Source: Thalassorhabdomicrobium marinisediminis
GTDB taxonomy: Bacteria; Pseudomonadota; Alphaproteobacteria; Rhodobacterales; Rhodobacteraceae
Assembly: GCF_003072065.1 (NCBI RefSeq)
Contig: NZ_QCYG01000001.1
Location: 432,794-496,793 of the forward strand
DNA: 64,000 bases
Reading direction: 5' to 3'
Shown: piece after piece, positions 53,761 through 62,769 of the stretch
Numbering within the stretch: the stretch's first letter is position 1
Layout of the letters: each line of letters opens with the position of its first letter
Program-made: the position numbers and the translations under genes
Notes under the pieces: generated by a model
The model's input: only the letters and a program-made list of their open reading frames with translations
Told to the model about the DNA's origin: nothing
Database searches by the model: none

Positions 53761-54534
53761 ATGACCCTTGCAGGAAAAACCGCCGTCATCACCGGATCGA
53801 ACTCAGGCATCGGGCTGGGAATCGCGCAAGAGATGGCGAAGGCTGGCGCGAACGTCGTCCTCAATTCCTTCACCGACCGGGATGAGGATCACGCCATCGC
53901 CAAGGATCTGGCCGCAGAGCACGGGATCGAGGCGCGCTACATTGCGGCGGACATGTCGAAGGCCGAGGACTGCCGCGGCTTGATCGAACAGGCCGGGGCC
54001 TGCGACATTCTGATCAACAACGCGGGCATCCAGCACGTGGCCCCGGTGGACGAGTTCCCCACCGAAAAATGGGATGCGATCATTGCGATCAATCTGACCT
54101 CGGCCTTCCACACCACGGCGGTCGCCCTGCCGATGATGCGCAAGGCAGGCTGGGGCCGGGTGATCAACATCGCCAGCGCCCACGGGCTCACCGCGTCGCC
54201 CTACAAAAGTGCTTATGTGGCGGCGAAGCACGGGATTGTGGGCCTGACCAAGACGGTCGCGCTCGAGACCGCGCAGGACCCGATCACCTGCAACGCGATC
54301 TGCCCGGGCTACGTGCTGACGCCGCTGGTCGAGGCGCAGATCCCCGACACGATGAAAGAATACGACATGAGCCGTGAGGACGTGATCAAGAACGTGATGC
54401 TCACCCGCCAGCCGTCCAAGGAATTCGCGACAGTGGAACAGCTTGGCGGCACGGCGGTGTTCCTGGCCTCGAACGCGGCGGCGCAGATCACCGGCACGAC
54501 ACTCAGCGTAGACGGCGGCTGGACCGCACTTTAG
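53761..54534 (+). CDS. bdhA: 3-hydroxybutyrate dehydrogenase
   Basis: NAD-dependent enzyme linking 3-hydroxybutyrate and acetoacetate in polyhydroxybutyrate turnover. The 257-residue SDR has the cofactor loop TGSNSGIGLGIA, NNAGIQHVAPVDEFP, catalytic Ser in IASAHG and the Tyr/Lys pair in YVAAKHGIVGLTK. The substrate-loop segment CPGYVLTPLVEAQIPD and the HGLTASPYKSAY context are typical of this subfamily. It converges on the DUF502 gene. Its upstream region is unusually rich in hairpins. Confidence 0.93.
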   Translation: MTLAGKTAVITGSNSGIGLGIAQEMAKAGANVVLNSFTDRDEDHAIAKDLAAEHGIEARYIAADMSKAEDCRGLIEQAGACDILINNAGIQHVAPVDEFPTEKWDAIIAINLTSAFHTTAVALPMMRKAGWGRVINIASAHGLTASPYKSAYVAAKHGIVGLTKTVALETAQDPITCNAICPGYVLTPLVEAQIPDTMKEYDMSREDVIKNVMLTRQPSKEFATVEQLGGTAVFLASNAAAQITGTTLSVDGGWTAL

Positions 54535-54552
54535 AGCGCGGCCCATCGCAGC

Positions 54553-55317
54553 CTAGTTTTGCGGGTCGTCCGGCGTGGAATGGGCGATCCGGCCCACCAG
54601 TTCATCCAGCGCATCGGGGGCGCGGCCGTCCTTCTCGCCGGGGTAGACCAGCCCGGCCGAGATCACCAGCTTCGCCGCATCCTCGACCGTCATATCGAGT
54701 TCCACGACATCGGCCGTGGGCACCAGCAGCAAAAAGCCCGAGGTCGGGTTCGGCGTGGTCGGCAGAAAGACCGAGGTCATCGGCCCCGCATTGGCCTTCT
54801 CCAGCAGTTCGCCCTTGGTCGTGGTCGAGATGAAACCGATGGCCCAGATCCCCTTACGCGGGTATTCGATCAGACAGGCCCGGTCAAAACTGCTCTCGGT
54901 CTGGGCGAAGACCGTCTCGGCGATCTGTTTGACCGCGTTGTAGATCGAGCGGACGATGGGCATCCGCGCGACAAGGCTTTCGCCCCAGCGCAAAAAGCTA
55001 CGCCCGATCAATCCCTTGCCCAGCCAGCCGACGAACATCGTGAAGATCAGGAAGATCACCAAACCGATGCCGCGGACGTTCACCTCGATCCAGTTGGGGT
55101 CCGAGGGGTCGCGCCCCATGGCGTAGTTCAGCAGGGCTTCGGTCTGATAGGCATCGGGCACGAAGGGCCAGACAAAGCTGTCGACCCAGCCCACGACCGT
55201 CCAGATCAGCCACAGGGTCAGACCGATGGGCGCGATCACCACAAGCCCGGCAATAAAGTTGTTCCGCATCGCGGTCAGAACGGGACGACGCAGTTTAGGG
55301 TCTTGGGGTGTGCTCAC
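54553..55317 (-). CDS. DUF502 family membrane protein
   Basis: 254 residues with two transmembrane helices (about 20-42, NFIAGLVVIAPIGLTLWLIW, and 85-107, IGLVIFLIFTMFVGWLGKG) and a soluble C-terminal half with VFAQTESSFDRACLIEYPRKGIWAIGF, a DUF502 hallmark. The function is unknown; an envelope role is expected. It stands alone on the minus strand. Confidence 0.92.
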   Translation of the reverse strand: MSTPQDPKLRRPVLTAMRNNFIAGLVVIAPIGLTLWLIWTVVGWVDSFVWPFVPDAYQTEALLNYAMGRDPSDPNWIEVNVRGIGLVIFLIFTMFVGWLGKGLIGRSFLRWGESLVARMPIVRSIYNAVKQIAETVFAQTESSFDRACLIEYPRKGIWAIGFISTTTKGELLEKANAGPMTSVFLPTTPNPTSGFLLLVPTADVVELDMTVEDAAKLVISAGLVYPGEKDGRAPDALDELVGRIAHSTPDDPQN

Positions 55318-55421
55318 GCGTGGGGGGCCTTTGTCAGGGGTTCAAAACGATATGTAGTGCACCCCTGTGACTTGGACAATGCGAGGTTGGGCGAAGCTCT
55401 CTCTCGCCGGATTTGACCGAC

Positions 55422-56336
55422 TCAGGCCACCAGCGATTGGGCGATCTTCGCAGCCAGACGGGCGTTGTTGCGCACCAGCGCGATGTTCGCGGTCAGCGAA
55501 GCGCCCTCGGTCAGCTCGAAAATCCGGCCCAGCAGGAACGGGGTCACCGATTTCGCGGCGATGCCCTGATCCTCGGCCTCTTTCAAGGCCTTGTCGATGA
55601 TGGGGGCAAGGGTGCTGGCAGGAATTTCCGCGTCCGAGGGGATCGGGTTGGCGACCATCTGGCCACCGGGCAGGCCCATCAACGCGCGCATCTTGTGGGC
55701 GGCGGCGATGTCTTCGGCGCGGTCCATGCGCAGCGGTGCCGCAAGGGACGAGGCCGAGGACCAGAAAGCGGGGAGGGTGTCTTGCCCATAGGCGATGACC
55801 GGCACGCCGAGGGTTTCGAGCACTTCGTAGGTCTTGTCGAGGTCAAGGATCGCCTTGGCCCCGGCGGCAACAACCGTCACCGGTGTCTGCGACAGTTCCT
55901 GCAGGTCGGCGGAAATATCGAAGCTGGTCTCGGCCCCTTTGTGGACGCCGCCGATCCCGCCGGTGGCGAAGACCGAGATGCCCGCCAGATGCGCCGCGAT
56001 CATGGTGGCGGCGACGGTGGTGGCCCCCGTGCCGCCCAGCGCGATGCAGGCGGCCATGTCGGCACGGCTGAGCTTGGCGACGTCATCGGCCTGCGCCAGC
56101 GTGTCGAGTTCCGCGTCCGTCAGGCCGATGTGCAAAGTCCCGTCCATCACCGCGATGGTGGCGGGCGTGGCACCTGCGTCGCGGATGTCCTGTTCCACCT
56201 GACGCGCGGTCTCCACGTTCTGCGGATAGGGCATGCCGTGGGTGATGATGGTGGATTCAAGTGCGACGATGGCCGTGCCATTGTCCTTGGCGGTCTGCAC
56301 TTCGGGGGCGTATTTGAGCGGGAGCTGCTGGGTCAT
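55422..56336 (-). CDS. psuG: Pseudouridine-5'-phosphate glycosidase
   Basis: Splits the C-C glycosidic bond of pseudouridine 5'-phosphate to give uracil and ribose 5-phosphate. The 304 residues contain ALESTIITHGMPYPQNVETA, the GTGATTVAATMIAAHLAGI segment and FATGGIGGVHKGAETSFDIS, all typical PsuG motifs, including the active-site lysine region. The start overlaps the kinase gene stop by 4 nt (ATGA at 56333), forming a psuK-psuG unit for breakdown of pseudouridine from RNA. Confidence 0.95.
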   Translation of the reverse strand: MTQQLPLKYAPEVQTAKDNGTAIVALESTIITHGMPYPQNVETARQVEQDIRDAGATPATIAVMDGTLHIGLTDAELDTLAQADDVAKLSRADMAACIALGGTGATTVAATMIAAHLAGISVFATGGIGGVHKGAETSFDISADLQELSQTPVTVVAAGAKAILDLDKTYEVLETLGVPVIAYGQDTLPAFWSSASSLAAPLRMDRAEDIAAAHKMRALMGLPGGQMVANPIPSDAEIPASTLAPIIDKALKEAEDQGIAAKSVTPFLLGRIFELTEGASLTANIALVRNNARLAAKIAQSLVA

Positions 56337-57226
56337 AGGGGTGTCTTTCCGGATACATAGGTTGCGGCTGCGTTCAACGCGCGTTCCAAGGCGGCCTGCG
56401 GGGCCATACCTTGCAATTCGGACGCGATATGGGCGGCCATGAATGTATCACCTGCGCCGGTGACGCGGGTGACGAGGACTTCGGGCGGCTGCGCCGTGCG
56501 CAGGGTGTCGCCGTGGCTTTCCGCGGCCAGACTGCCGCCATCGGTGACAAGCACCCGGTGCACCCCGCGTTTGGTCAGTCCGCGCGCGGCGTCGGGGGCG
56601 GTGTCAAAGCTGGTCTGGCAAAGCAGACCCGCCTCTTCGAGGTTCACATAGAGCGTGGCCGAGGGATGGCCGACCAGGGCCAGCAGACGTTCGGCCTTGC
56701 CCGGAGAGGCCGGGGCCACGCGCAGGTCGGCGGCGCGGAACAGGGGCGAGTTGGCGATGTCGTAGAGCAAATCCCGCGTCAGGTTCCCGTCCAGCGCCAC
56801 AAGACTGTCCCAGGGCGCTTCAGCGCTGCCAAGGGTGCCGTCGGACATGGGCGCAAGGATCTTGGTGCCCGCCTGTTCCAGCGAATGGGCGTCGGCAATG
56901 GCCGCAATCAGCCCGTTGGCCCCCTCGATCGCCATGTATGAATCCGTGGGCAGATCGGCGGAGCGGTAAAGATATTCGGTCATCAGGCCCATGTGCTCGG
57001 CCTCGGTCACCAGCTCACAACCTTCCGCGTCGCGGCCCACGGCCGACAGCAGCGCGGGCGTCAGGCCGAATTTGGCCAGCGTCATGGCAATGTTCATGGC
57101 CACGCCGCCGGGCAAGCGGGTGATGCGGCCGGGCACGTCCGAGCCCTCACGCATGTGGCTGGGCGCGCGGCCGATGATGTCCCAGAGGACCGAGCCGATG
57201 CACAGAATGTCAGGTGCCGTTGTCAT
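56333..57226 (-). CDS. psuK: Pseudouridine kinase (PfkB family)
   Basis: 297-residue ribokinase-like protein from ATG 57226 (MTTAPDILCIGSVLWDIIGRA). It shows the PfkB features: RLPGGVAMNIAMTLAKFGL near the N-terminus and the catalytic TRVTGAGDTFMAAHIA with Asp near the C-terminus. The pseudouridine specificity is inferred from its 4-nt overlap with psuG; by sequence alone it is a sugar or nucleoside kinase. It would phosphorylate pseudouridine before PsuG acts. Confidence 0.85.
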   Translation of the reverse strand: MTTAPDILCIGSVLWDIIGRAPSHMREGSDVPGRITRLPGGVAMNIAMTLAKFGLTPALLSAVGRDAEGCELVTEAEHMGLMTEYLYRSADLPTDSYMAIEGANGLIAAIADAHSLEQAGTKILAPMSDGTLGSAEAPWDSLVALDGNLTRDLLYDIANSPLFRAADLRVAPASPGKAERLLALVGHPSATLYVNLEEAGLLCQTSFDTAPDAARGLTKRGVHRVLVTDGGSLAAESHGDTLRTAQPPEVLVTRVTGAGDTFMAAHIASELQGMAPQAALERALNAAATYVSGKTPL

Positions 57227-57372
57227 GGCGTGGTCATGGCGCGACAGGGCGCGAAGGTCAACGCCGATTGCGCCTTGCCCGCAAGATATCCGCCCCGCGC
57301 CCCGGCTTGCGATATTGATCGGAGGCGGCGCTTGCGGCAGTCTGGGTGGCACACAGCGTCGGAGGGATCGTC

Positions 57373-58173
57373 ATGCCGCAAAAGCCAATCGTCTATCACA
57401 TTCCTGTCTGTCCGTTCTCGCAACGGCTCGAGATCATGCTGGCGCTGCGGGGGAGGGAGGATGCGGTCGAGTTCCGCGTCGTCGACATCACCAAGCCCCG
57501 CGACCCGGCCCTGTTGGAAAAGACCCGCGGGACCACGGCGTTGCCGGTGCTGGAATGCGCCGACGGCACGATCCTGAAAGAAAGCCTCGTGATCCTGCAG
57601 TATCTGGATGAGGTGCTGGACGGCGGCCCGCTGCGCCGCCGCGATCCCAAGGAGCATGCCATCGAGCAGATGCTGATCGGGCGCGAAGGGGCGTTCACCA
57701 CGGCGGGCTATCTTTTCGTGATGAACCAGGACCGCGCCGCGCGGGACGACCATGCCGAGAAGCTGCTGTCGATCTACCGCGACATGAACGACTTTCTGGC
57801 GCATTGGGCCCCAGGCGGCCCCTTCCTGTTCGACACCTTCGGTCTGGCCGAGACGGTCTTCACGCCGATGTTCGTGCGCTTTCACTTCCTGGATTACTAC
57901 GAGGGCTTCTCACTTCCCGAGGGGCCCGACTACGATCGCGTTCGCACGTGGCGCGCCGCCTGTCTGGAACATCCGGCGGCGCAACAGGTCAGCAAGGAGG
58001 AGGTGGTCAAACTCTACTACGACTACGCCTTGGGTGCGGGCAATGGCGCGCTGGTGGCGGGGCGCAAGGTGTCGAGCTTCGCGTTCGAGCCGCACTGGAA
58101 AGACCGCCCCTGGCCACCGCAGGACAAATACGGCGGCAGCGCCAGCGATGCGGAACTGGGGCTTTCAAGCTAG
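57373..58173 (+). CDS. Glutathione S-transferase family protein
   Basis: 266 residues with an N-terminal thioredoxin-like domain (IVYHIPVCPFSQRLEIMLALRG, with a CPF-S motif at the active site, and TTALPVLECADGTILKESLVI) and an all-helical C-terminal domain (about 95-230). The Cys in the N-terminal motif suggests a thiol-transfer or dehalogenase-like subclass, not a simple Ser/Tyr GST. A tail of about 40 residues follows. ATG 57373 has GGAGG upstream. Divergent from psuK; substrate unknown. Confidence 0.87.
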   Translation: MPQKPIVYHIPVCPFSQRLEIMLALRGREDAVEFRVVDITKPRDPALLEKTRGTTALPVLECADGTILKESLVILQYLDEVLDGGPLRRRDPKEHAIEQMLIGREGAFTTAGYLFVMNQDRAARDDHAEKLLSIYRDMNDFLAHWAPGGPFLFDTFGLAETVFTPMFVRFHFLDYYEGFSLPEGPDYDRVRTWRAACLEHPAAQQVSKEEVVKLYYDYALGAGNGALVAGRKVSSFAFEPHWKDRPWPPQDKYGGSASDAELGLSS

Positions 58174-58186
58174 ATCACGGGTCGGG

Positions 58187-58990
58187 TCACTCGGGCACGG
58201 CGAAGGTCAGCGCGGCCCAAAGCGTTTCCCACTGAATATCCTCGGCGTCCGCCAGGGCGTCCGCCGGTTCGCGCAGGACGACGTGATCGACGAGGTAGCT
58301 GTGCCCGGGCTTGACGGGCAGGGTGGCGATGCCCTCCTCATCCGTGCGGTGCAAGGTCACCTCAACGGCGCCATCGGGGGCCTTCTCGAACAGCTCCACC
58401 TGTCCATCGGCTACGACCTCATCGAGGTAATAAAGCTGCACCCGCATCCCCTGTGACAAATCCTCCGTATAAGGATTGTCGAGCGCCACATATTCCACCG
58501 CCAGCCCGGTGCGGTAATCCCGCCCGACCCCGTGGCCCGCGGCGATCAACGTCTTGGCAAACCGCCAATAGCCTTCGCGGATGTCGTCACGGGCCAGCCC
58601 GCGGGCGTCGTGGCGGGCTTCGATATCGCGAAAATCCTTGTGGCTGGCGAAGCTCAGGAACTTTTCCCACTCCGAATAGGACACAATCGACATGCGCGAT
58701 TGATAGCTGACGATGTTAAGCCCCTCGCGCAGCGGTGGGATGTCCAGCGCCGGGCGCGCGCCAAGGCGGTTCTGAACCGCCGCCTGTTGCATCCCCGCAG
58801 CGACTGTAAACCGCGTGAAACGCTGGGGAATATAAGCCAGTTGCGTTCCTTCGAATTCTTCCCCATTGAGAAGTCGACCTTGCAGCATACCGTCCGGCTC
58901 AATCTGATAGGCCTGCGGTTCGATCCAGAATTCATGGGATTGGGCGGGCAGGGCGATGGTGATGGCAAGAAGGGCGGCAAGGATGCGCAT
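58187..58990 (-). CDS. DUF4198 periplasmic protein
   Basis: 267 residues with a signal peptide (MRILAALLAITIALPAQSH, cleaved near 18), after which the mature protein begins HEFWIEP, the usual start of DUF4198/NikM-like proteins. The beta-rich body ends with LPVKPGHSYLVDHVVLREP. Related proteins are linked to nickel or cobalt uptake, and the N-terminal histidine may bind metal. It is divergent from a HupE/UreJ-type protein gene, starts 37 nt apart, which supports a shared metal-related role. Confidence 0.85.
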   Translation of the reverse strand: MRILAALLAITIALPAQSHEFWIEPQAYQIEPDGMLQGRLLNGEEFEGTQLAYIPQRFTRFTVAAGMQQAAVQNRLGARPALDIPPLREGLNIVSYQSRMSIVSYSEWEKFLSFASHKDFRDIEARHDARGLARDDIREGYWRFAKTLIAAGHGVGRDYRTGLAVEYVALDNPYTEDLSQGMRVQLYYLDEVVADGQVELFEKAPDGAVEVTLHRTDEEGIATLPVKPGHSYLVDHVVLREPADALADAEDIQWETLWAALTFAVPE

Positions 58991-59027
58991 GAAACTCTCC
59001 GATTGGTTGGCTGTAACAGTGGTCTGG

Positions 59028-60335
59028 ATGCGGGCGGTGTCAATGATCACCGTGCTGGCGATCACGGGCGCGTCAGCGGCCACCGCACACGAGGTCCTGC
59101 CCACGATCGGCGACATGGAGGTGCAGGGCGATGCGCTGTCCTTCACGCTTGAGGGCAATTTCGAAAGCCTTGTGGCGGGGATCGACCTTGACGGGCTGGA
59201 GGACACCGAAGCCGCCCCCGAAGCCGACACCTATGACCGCCTGCGGGCACTGGACCCGGCCGCGTTCGAGGCCGAGGTCGAGGCCTATTGGCCGCAGATG
59301 GCCGAGGCGATCACCGTTCTGGTGGACGGAACCGACGTGCCGGTCGAACTCGTCGGTGTGCAGGTTCCTGACGTTGGCGATGTGGACCTCGTGCGCGCTT
59401 CGACCCTGCAATTCCGCGCGCCGCTGCCCGAGGGCGCCGAGAGCGTGCAGGTCGGCTGGCCTGCGGAATATGGCGTGCTCGTGTTGCGCCAGACCGGGGT
59501 TGAGGCTGGCTGGGATGGCTACCTCTCCGGTGGCGGGCTGAGTGATCCGGTGCAACTGGGCGGCGGGAACGAGATGTCGGGGCTGAGCGCGTTTGTGCAG
59601 TTCATCCCCGTGGGCGTGGAACACATCGTGCCGCTGGGGCTTGATCACATCCTTTTCGTGCTGGGCCTGTTCTTCCTGTCCACCCGGATGCGTCCGCTGC
59701 TGTGGCAGGTGACGGCCTTCACCGCCGCACATACGGTGACTTTGGCGCTGGCGACGCTCGGCTATGTCAATATCCCCGAAGAGTATATGTGGCTGGTGGA
59801 AAGCATCATCGCCGCCTCGATCGTCTATGTCGCGGTCGAGAACATCTTCACCGACGGGCTGAACCCATGGCGCCCGGCGATCATCTTCGGCTTTGGCCTG
59901 TTGCACGGGCTGGGCTTCGCCTCGGTGCTGACCGCCTACGGCCTGCCTGACGGCGCGGTGATTCCGGCGTTGCTGGGCTTCAACATCGGCGTCGAGTTGG
60001 GGCAGCTCTTCGTGATCGCCATCGCCTTCATCATCGTCGCCAGCGCGATCCGCCTGTCCGTGGACGGGCAGGTGAACAAGGTCGCGGCGGCGGTCTATAT
60101 GGCGGTGGCGGTGCTCGTGGTGCCGCTGGCGCTGATCCCGATCTCGGCCATGGGGCCCGAGGCTGTCGAAGCCTATCTGCCGCTGCTGTTCATGGTGGCC
60201 CTGCTGGCGGGGCTGTCGGCAGCCTCTTGCGCTGTTGAGCGGTTCGACACCTATCGCCACATGGTCGCCATGCCGGCCAGCGTCGGAATCGCCCTTGTGG
60301 GCGCCTACTGGGTGGTTGAGCGGGTTTTCCTTTAA
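59028..60335 (+). CDS. HupE/UreJ-type membrane protein with N-terminal periplasmic domain
   Basis: 435 residues: a signal peptide (MRAVSMITVLAITGASAATA), an acidic periplasmic domain (about 20-185), and six or more C-terminal membrane helices with GVEHIVPLGLDHILFVLGLFFL, TAAHTVTLALATLG and FGLLHGLGFAS, the histidine-bearing HupE/UreJ_2 motifs. Such proteins are thought to take up nickel or cobalt. Start 59028 is chosen for a good signal peptide; in-frame ATGs at 58983 and 58989 would overlap the divergent gene. Confidence 0.83.
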   Translation: MRAVSMITVLAITGASAATAHEVLPTIGDMEVQGDALSFTLEGNFESLVAGIDLDGLEDTEAAPEADTYDRLRALDPAAFEAEVEAYWPQMAEAITVLVDGTDVPVELVGVQVPDVGDVDLVRASTLQFRAPLPEGAESVQVGWPAEYGVLVLRQTGVEAGWDGYLSGGGLSDPVQLGGGNEMSGLSAFVQFIPVGVEHIVPLGLDHILFVLGLFFLSTRMRPLLWQVTAFTAAHTVTLALATLGYVNIPEEYMWLVESIIAASIVYVAVENIFTDGLNPWRPAIIFGFGLLHGLGFASVLTAYGLPDGAVIPALLGFNIGVELGQLFVIAIAFIIVASAIRLSVDGQVNKVAAAVYMAVAVLVVPLALIPISAMGPEAVEAYLPLLFMVALLAGLSAASCAVERFDTYRHMVAMPASVGIALVGAYWVVERVFL

Positions 60336-60394
60336 ACCCGTTCATACAGCCTGACGACACTATCGCGGGGGGCGCAGATAATCCCTGACGCCCC

Positions 60395-60423
60395 TTGCGC
60401 GCGATGCGGTCCCGCAGTATAGG
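60395..60423 (+). promoter_or_regulatory. Candidate promoter of rpsB
   Basis: TTGCGC (60395-60400) and TATAGG (60418-60423) are 17 nt apart, giving a leader of about 135 nt before the rpsB start. The leader contains a small hairpin (TTGGG..CCCAA). Ribosomal protein S2 often regulates its own leader; that is inferred here. Confidence 0.5.
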
Positions 60424-60564
60424 ACGCGCACGAAATCCCCAGACGGGGGCGGGTGAATTGGGTAGACATCCCAAGGCATCCACCGGTTGGGCCGATCTTT
60501 CCTCCGGGGCAGGGCGGTCTGATACCCCTGTCCAAGGCTTATGAAACCGGAAAGGAAACGACCC

Positions 60565-61443
60565 ATGGCTCTTCCAGAGTTTACCATGCGCCAACTGCTT
60601 GAAGCAGGCGTACACTTCGGCCACCAGACCCAGCGCTGGAACCCGAAGATGCAAGAATTCATCTACGGCGCCCGCAACGGCATCCACATCATGGACCTGA
60701 CGCAGACCGTCCCCATGCTGGACGCCGCGCTCAACGTCATCCGTGAGACTGTCGCCAAAGGCGGCCGCGTGCTGTTCGTCGGCACCAAGCGTCAGGCGCA
60801 GGCGCCGATCAAGGACGCTGCCGAGAAGTCCGCTCAGTTCTACATGAACCACCGCTGGCTGGGCGGCACGCTGACCAACTGGCAGACCGTGTCCAAGTCG
60901 ATCCAGCGTCTGAAAAGCATCGACGAAGCCTCCGAGCGTGGCTTTGAAGGTCTGACCAAGAAAGAGCGTCTTGGCATGGAGCGTGAGCAGGGCAAGCTTG
61001 AAGCCTCGCTCGGCGGGATCCGTGAAATGGGCGGCGTGCCCGACCTGCTCTTCGTCATCGACGTCAACAAGGAAGATCTGGCCATCGCCGAAGCCCGCAA
61101 GCTGGGCATTCCTGTTGTTGCCGTGGTCGACACCAACTGCTCGCCCGAGGGTGTGGACTACATCATCCCCGGCAACGACGACGCGGCCCGCGCCATCGCG
61201 CTCTACACCGATTTGGCTGCCCGCGCGGCGCTGGACGGCATGACCGCACAGATGGGTGCCGCTGGCATCGACATCGGTGAGATGGAAGCCTCCCTCGAAG
61301 AGGAAATGGCTGCCGAGTCCACCGGCGTGGAAACCGGCAACGTGAGCGAAGAGACCGCCCACGACGACGCCGCTGCCAAGGACGACGGTCAGCTCGACAA
61401 GCTGAAGTCCAAGCAGGAAACCGTCGCCGACGCCAAGGCCTGA
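60565..61443 (+). CDS. rpsB: 30S ribosomal protein S2
   Basis: Small-subunit protein S2 of 292 residues, somewhat longer than the usual 240-260 because of an acidic C-terminal tail (after about 245: [19 protein letters not shown]). The core shows [46 protein letters not shown] and [23 protein letters not shown] 60565 has GGAAAGGAAAC upstream. It is followed by tsf, the universal pairing. Confidence 0.97.
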   Translation: MALPEFTMRQLLEAGVHFGHQTQRWNPKMQEFIYGARNGIHIMDLTQTVPMLDAALNVIRETVAKGGRVLFVGTKRQAQAPIKDAAEKSAQFYMNHRWLGGTLTNWQTVSKSIQRLKSIDEASERGFEGLTKKERLGMEREQGKLEASLGGIREMGGVPDLLFVIDVNKEDLAIAEARKLGIPVVAVVDTNCSPEGVDYIIPGNDDAARAIALYTDLAARAALDGMTAQMGAAGIDIGEMEASLEEEMAAESTGVETGNVSEETAHDDAAAKDDGQLDKLKSKQETVADAKA

Positions 61444-61468
61444 TCCGGCCCCACGCAGGACGATTTCG

Positions 61469-61491
61469 CCGGGCGCGCCTGTCGCGCCCGG
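61469..61491 (+). promoter_or_regulatory. Hairpin between rpsB and tsf
   Basis: A perfect 9-bp stem (CCGGGCGCG 61469-61477 with CGCGCCCGG 61483-61491) with a CCTGT loop and no T-run. It may set the ratio of S2 to EF-Ts by processing or partial termination. Confidence 0.5.
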
Positions 61492-61522
61492 ACCCCATTC
61501 ATTCTTTAAAGGAGACCAACAG

Positions 61523-62395
61523 ATGGCAATCACTGCTGCATTGGTAAAAGAGCTCCGCGACACCACCGGCGCGGGCATGATGGACGCAAAGAAAGCGTTG
61601 ACCGAAACCGATGGCGACATGGAAGCCGCCGTTGACTGGCTGCGCACCAAGGGCCTTGCAAAAGCTGCCAAGAAATCCGGCCGCACCGCCGCCGAAGGTC
61701 TGGTGGCCGTGGCCGTCAAAGACGGCAAGGGCATCGCTGTCGAAGTGAACTCCGAAACCGACTTCGTGGGCAAGAACGCCGACTTCCAGAAGATGGTCGG
61801 CAACATCGCCCAGACCGCACTTTCCGTGGATGATGTCGATGCGCTGAAGGCCGCTGACATGGACGGCAAGACTGTCGAGCAGACCGTGACCGACGCCGTC
61901 GCCGTCATCGGTGAGAACATGTCCGTGCGCCGGATGGTCAGCGTCACCGGCGAGACCGTCGTTTCCTACGTGCACAACGCTGCGGCCCCCGGCATGGGCA
62001 AGATCGGCGTGCTGGTCGCCATGACCGGTGGCGACGAAGCGCTTGGCAAGCAGATCGCCATGCACATCGCCGCTGTGAACCCTGCGGCACTGTCCGAGGC
62101 TGACATGGACGCCGCAACGGTCGAGAAGGAAAAGCAGGTCCAGATGGACATCGCCCGCGAATCCGGCAAGCCCGAGCAGGTAATCGAGAAGATGATCGAA
62201 GGCCGGATGAAGAAGTTCGTCGCCGAATCGACGCTTCTCAACCAGCCGTTCGTCGTGAACCCCGACCTGACCGTGGGGCAGGCGGCGTCCGACGCTGGTG
62301 CGACGATCACCGGTTTTGCCCGTCTTGAAGTCGGCGAAGGTATCGAAGTCGAGAAAGAAGATTTCGCAGCCGAAGTCGCCAAGATCAAAGGCTAA
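61523..62395 (+). CDS. tsf: Elongation factor Ts
   Basis: Guanine-nucleotide exchange factor for EF-Tu. The 290 residues begin with the UBA-like domain [28 protein letters not shown], contain the EF-Tu contact motif [13 protein letters not shown] (about 73-85) and end with the coiled-coil and C-terminal domain ([10 protein letters not shown] near 250). The ribosome binding site AAAGGAG is strong. A terminator follows 33 nt after the stop. Confidence 0.97.
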   Translation: MAITAALVKELRDTTGAGMMDAKKALTETDGDMEAAVDWLRTKGLAKAAKKSGRTAAEGLVAVAVKDGKGIAVEVNSETDFVGKNADFQKMVGNIAQTALSVDDVDALKAADMDGKTVEQTVTDAVAVIGENMSVRRMVSVTGETVVSYVHNAAAPGMGKIGVLVAMTGGDEALGKQIAMHIAAVNPAALSEADMDAATVEKEKQVQMDIARESGKPEQVIEKMIEGRMKKFVAESTLLNQPFVVNPDLTVGQAASDAGATITGFARLEVGEGIEVEKEDFAAEVAKIKG

Positions 62396-62428
62396 GCCAG
62401 CAGGTTAGCTTTGTGGCGCAAGTCATTG

Positions 62429-62458
62429 AAAAGGCCACCCCTTACGGGTGGCCTTTTT
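62429..62458 (+). terminator. Intrinsic terminator of rpsB-tsf
   Basis: AAAAGGCCACCC (62429-62440) pairs perfectly with GGGTGGCCTTTT (62446-62457) around CTTAC, then T. It lies 33 nt behind tsf. Confidence 0.94.
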
Positions 62459-62464
62459 GGGTTC

Positions 62465-62571
62465 GGCGGTCCGCCCCGGGAGCAGGCGGAACCGCCGTAC
62501 AGACAGCGCCTTGGGAATAATGGGATGGGCGCCTGTCTGGGTGCCGGCCGGACCGGGCTTAGCCCGGTCCG
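62465..62571. repeat. Three stacked palindromes after tsf
   Basis: GGCGGTCCGCC/GGCGGAACCGCC (one-base bulge), AGACAGCGCC/GGCGCCTGTCT (one-base bulge) and CGGACCGGGC/GCCCGGTCCG (perfect). Together they span 107 nt and look like a repetitive palindromic unit or a structured RNA remnant. Confidence 0.6.
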
Positions 62572-62678
62572 AACCAGCGTCCGGTTTCCCGGCATGACCC
62601 GAGCGTCCCAGACAATACATGGGCGGCACGGATCACAGTTCCCGGGCCTTAGGCCACCACTCACGGAACGTTTTCACC

Positions 62679-62700
62679 TTTACATTGACGTAACGTAAAC
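62679..62700. promoter_or_regulatory. MerR/LiuR-like inverted repeat
   Basis: TTTAC (62679-62683), six bases, GTAA (62690-62693), and a second GTAAAC (62695-62700). The pattern resembles operators of LiuR-type MerR regulators, but it lies between two convergent gene ends, with no target gene in the expected place. Confidence 0.3.
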
Positions 62701-62769
62701 AACAGTCCGGAAAACCCTACCTGTATCATTTTATTTCAAAATGGTAGCAAATTTCGCACGATATTTATT

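Larger units (their letters stand above)
62459..62769. other. 311-nt convergent gap with stacked hairpins and a TTTAC/GTAA site
   Basis: No gene is supported between the tsf terminator and the luxR-type stop. Three successive palindromes are present: 62465-62496, 62501-62538 and 62549-62571 (the last a perfect 10-bp stem with loop TTA). A TTTAC-N6-GTAA motif lies at 62679-62693. The last 60 nt are AT-rich. Confidence 0.6.
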
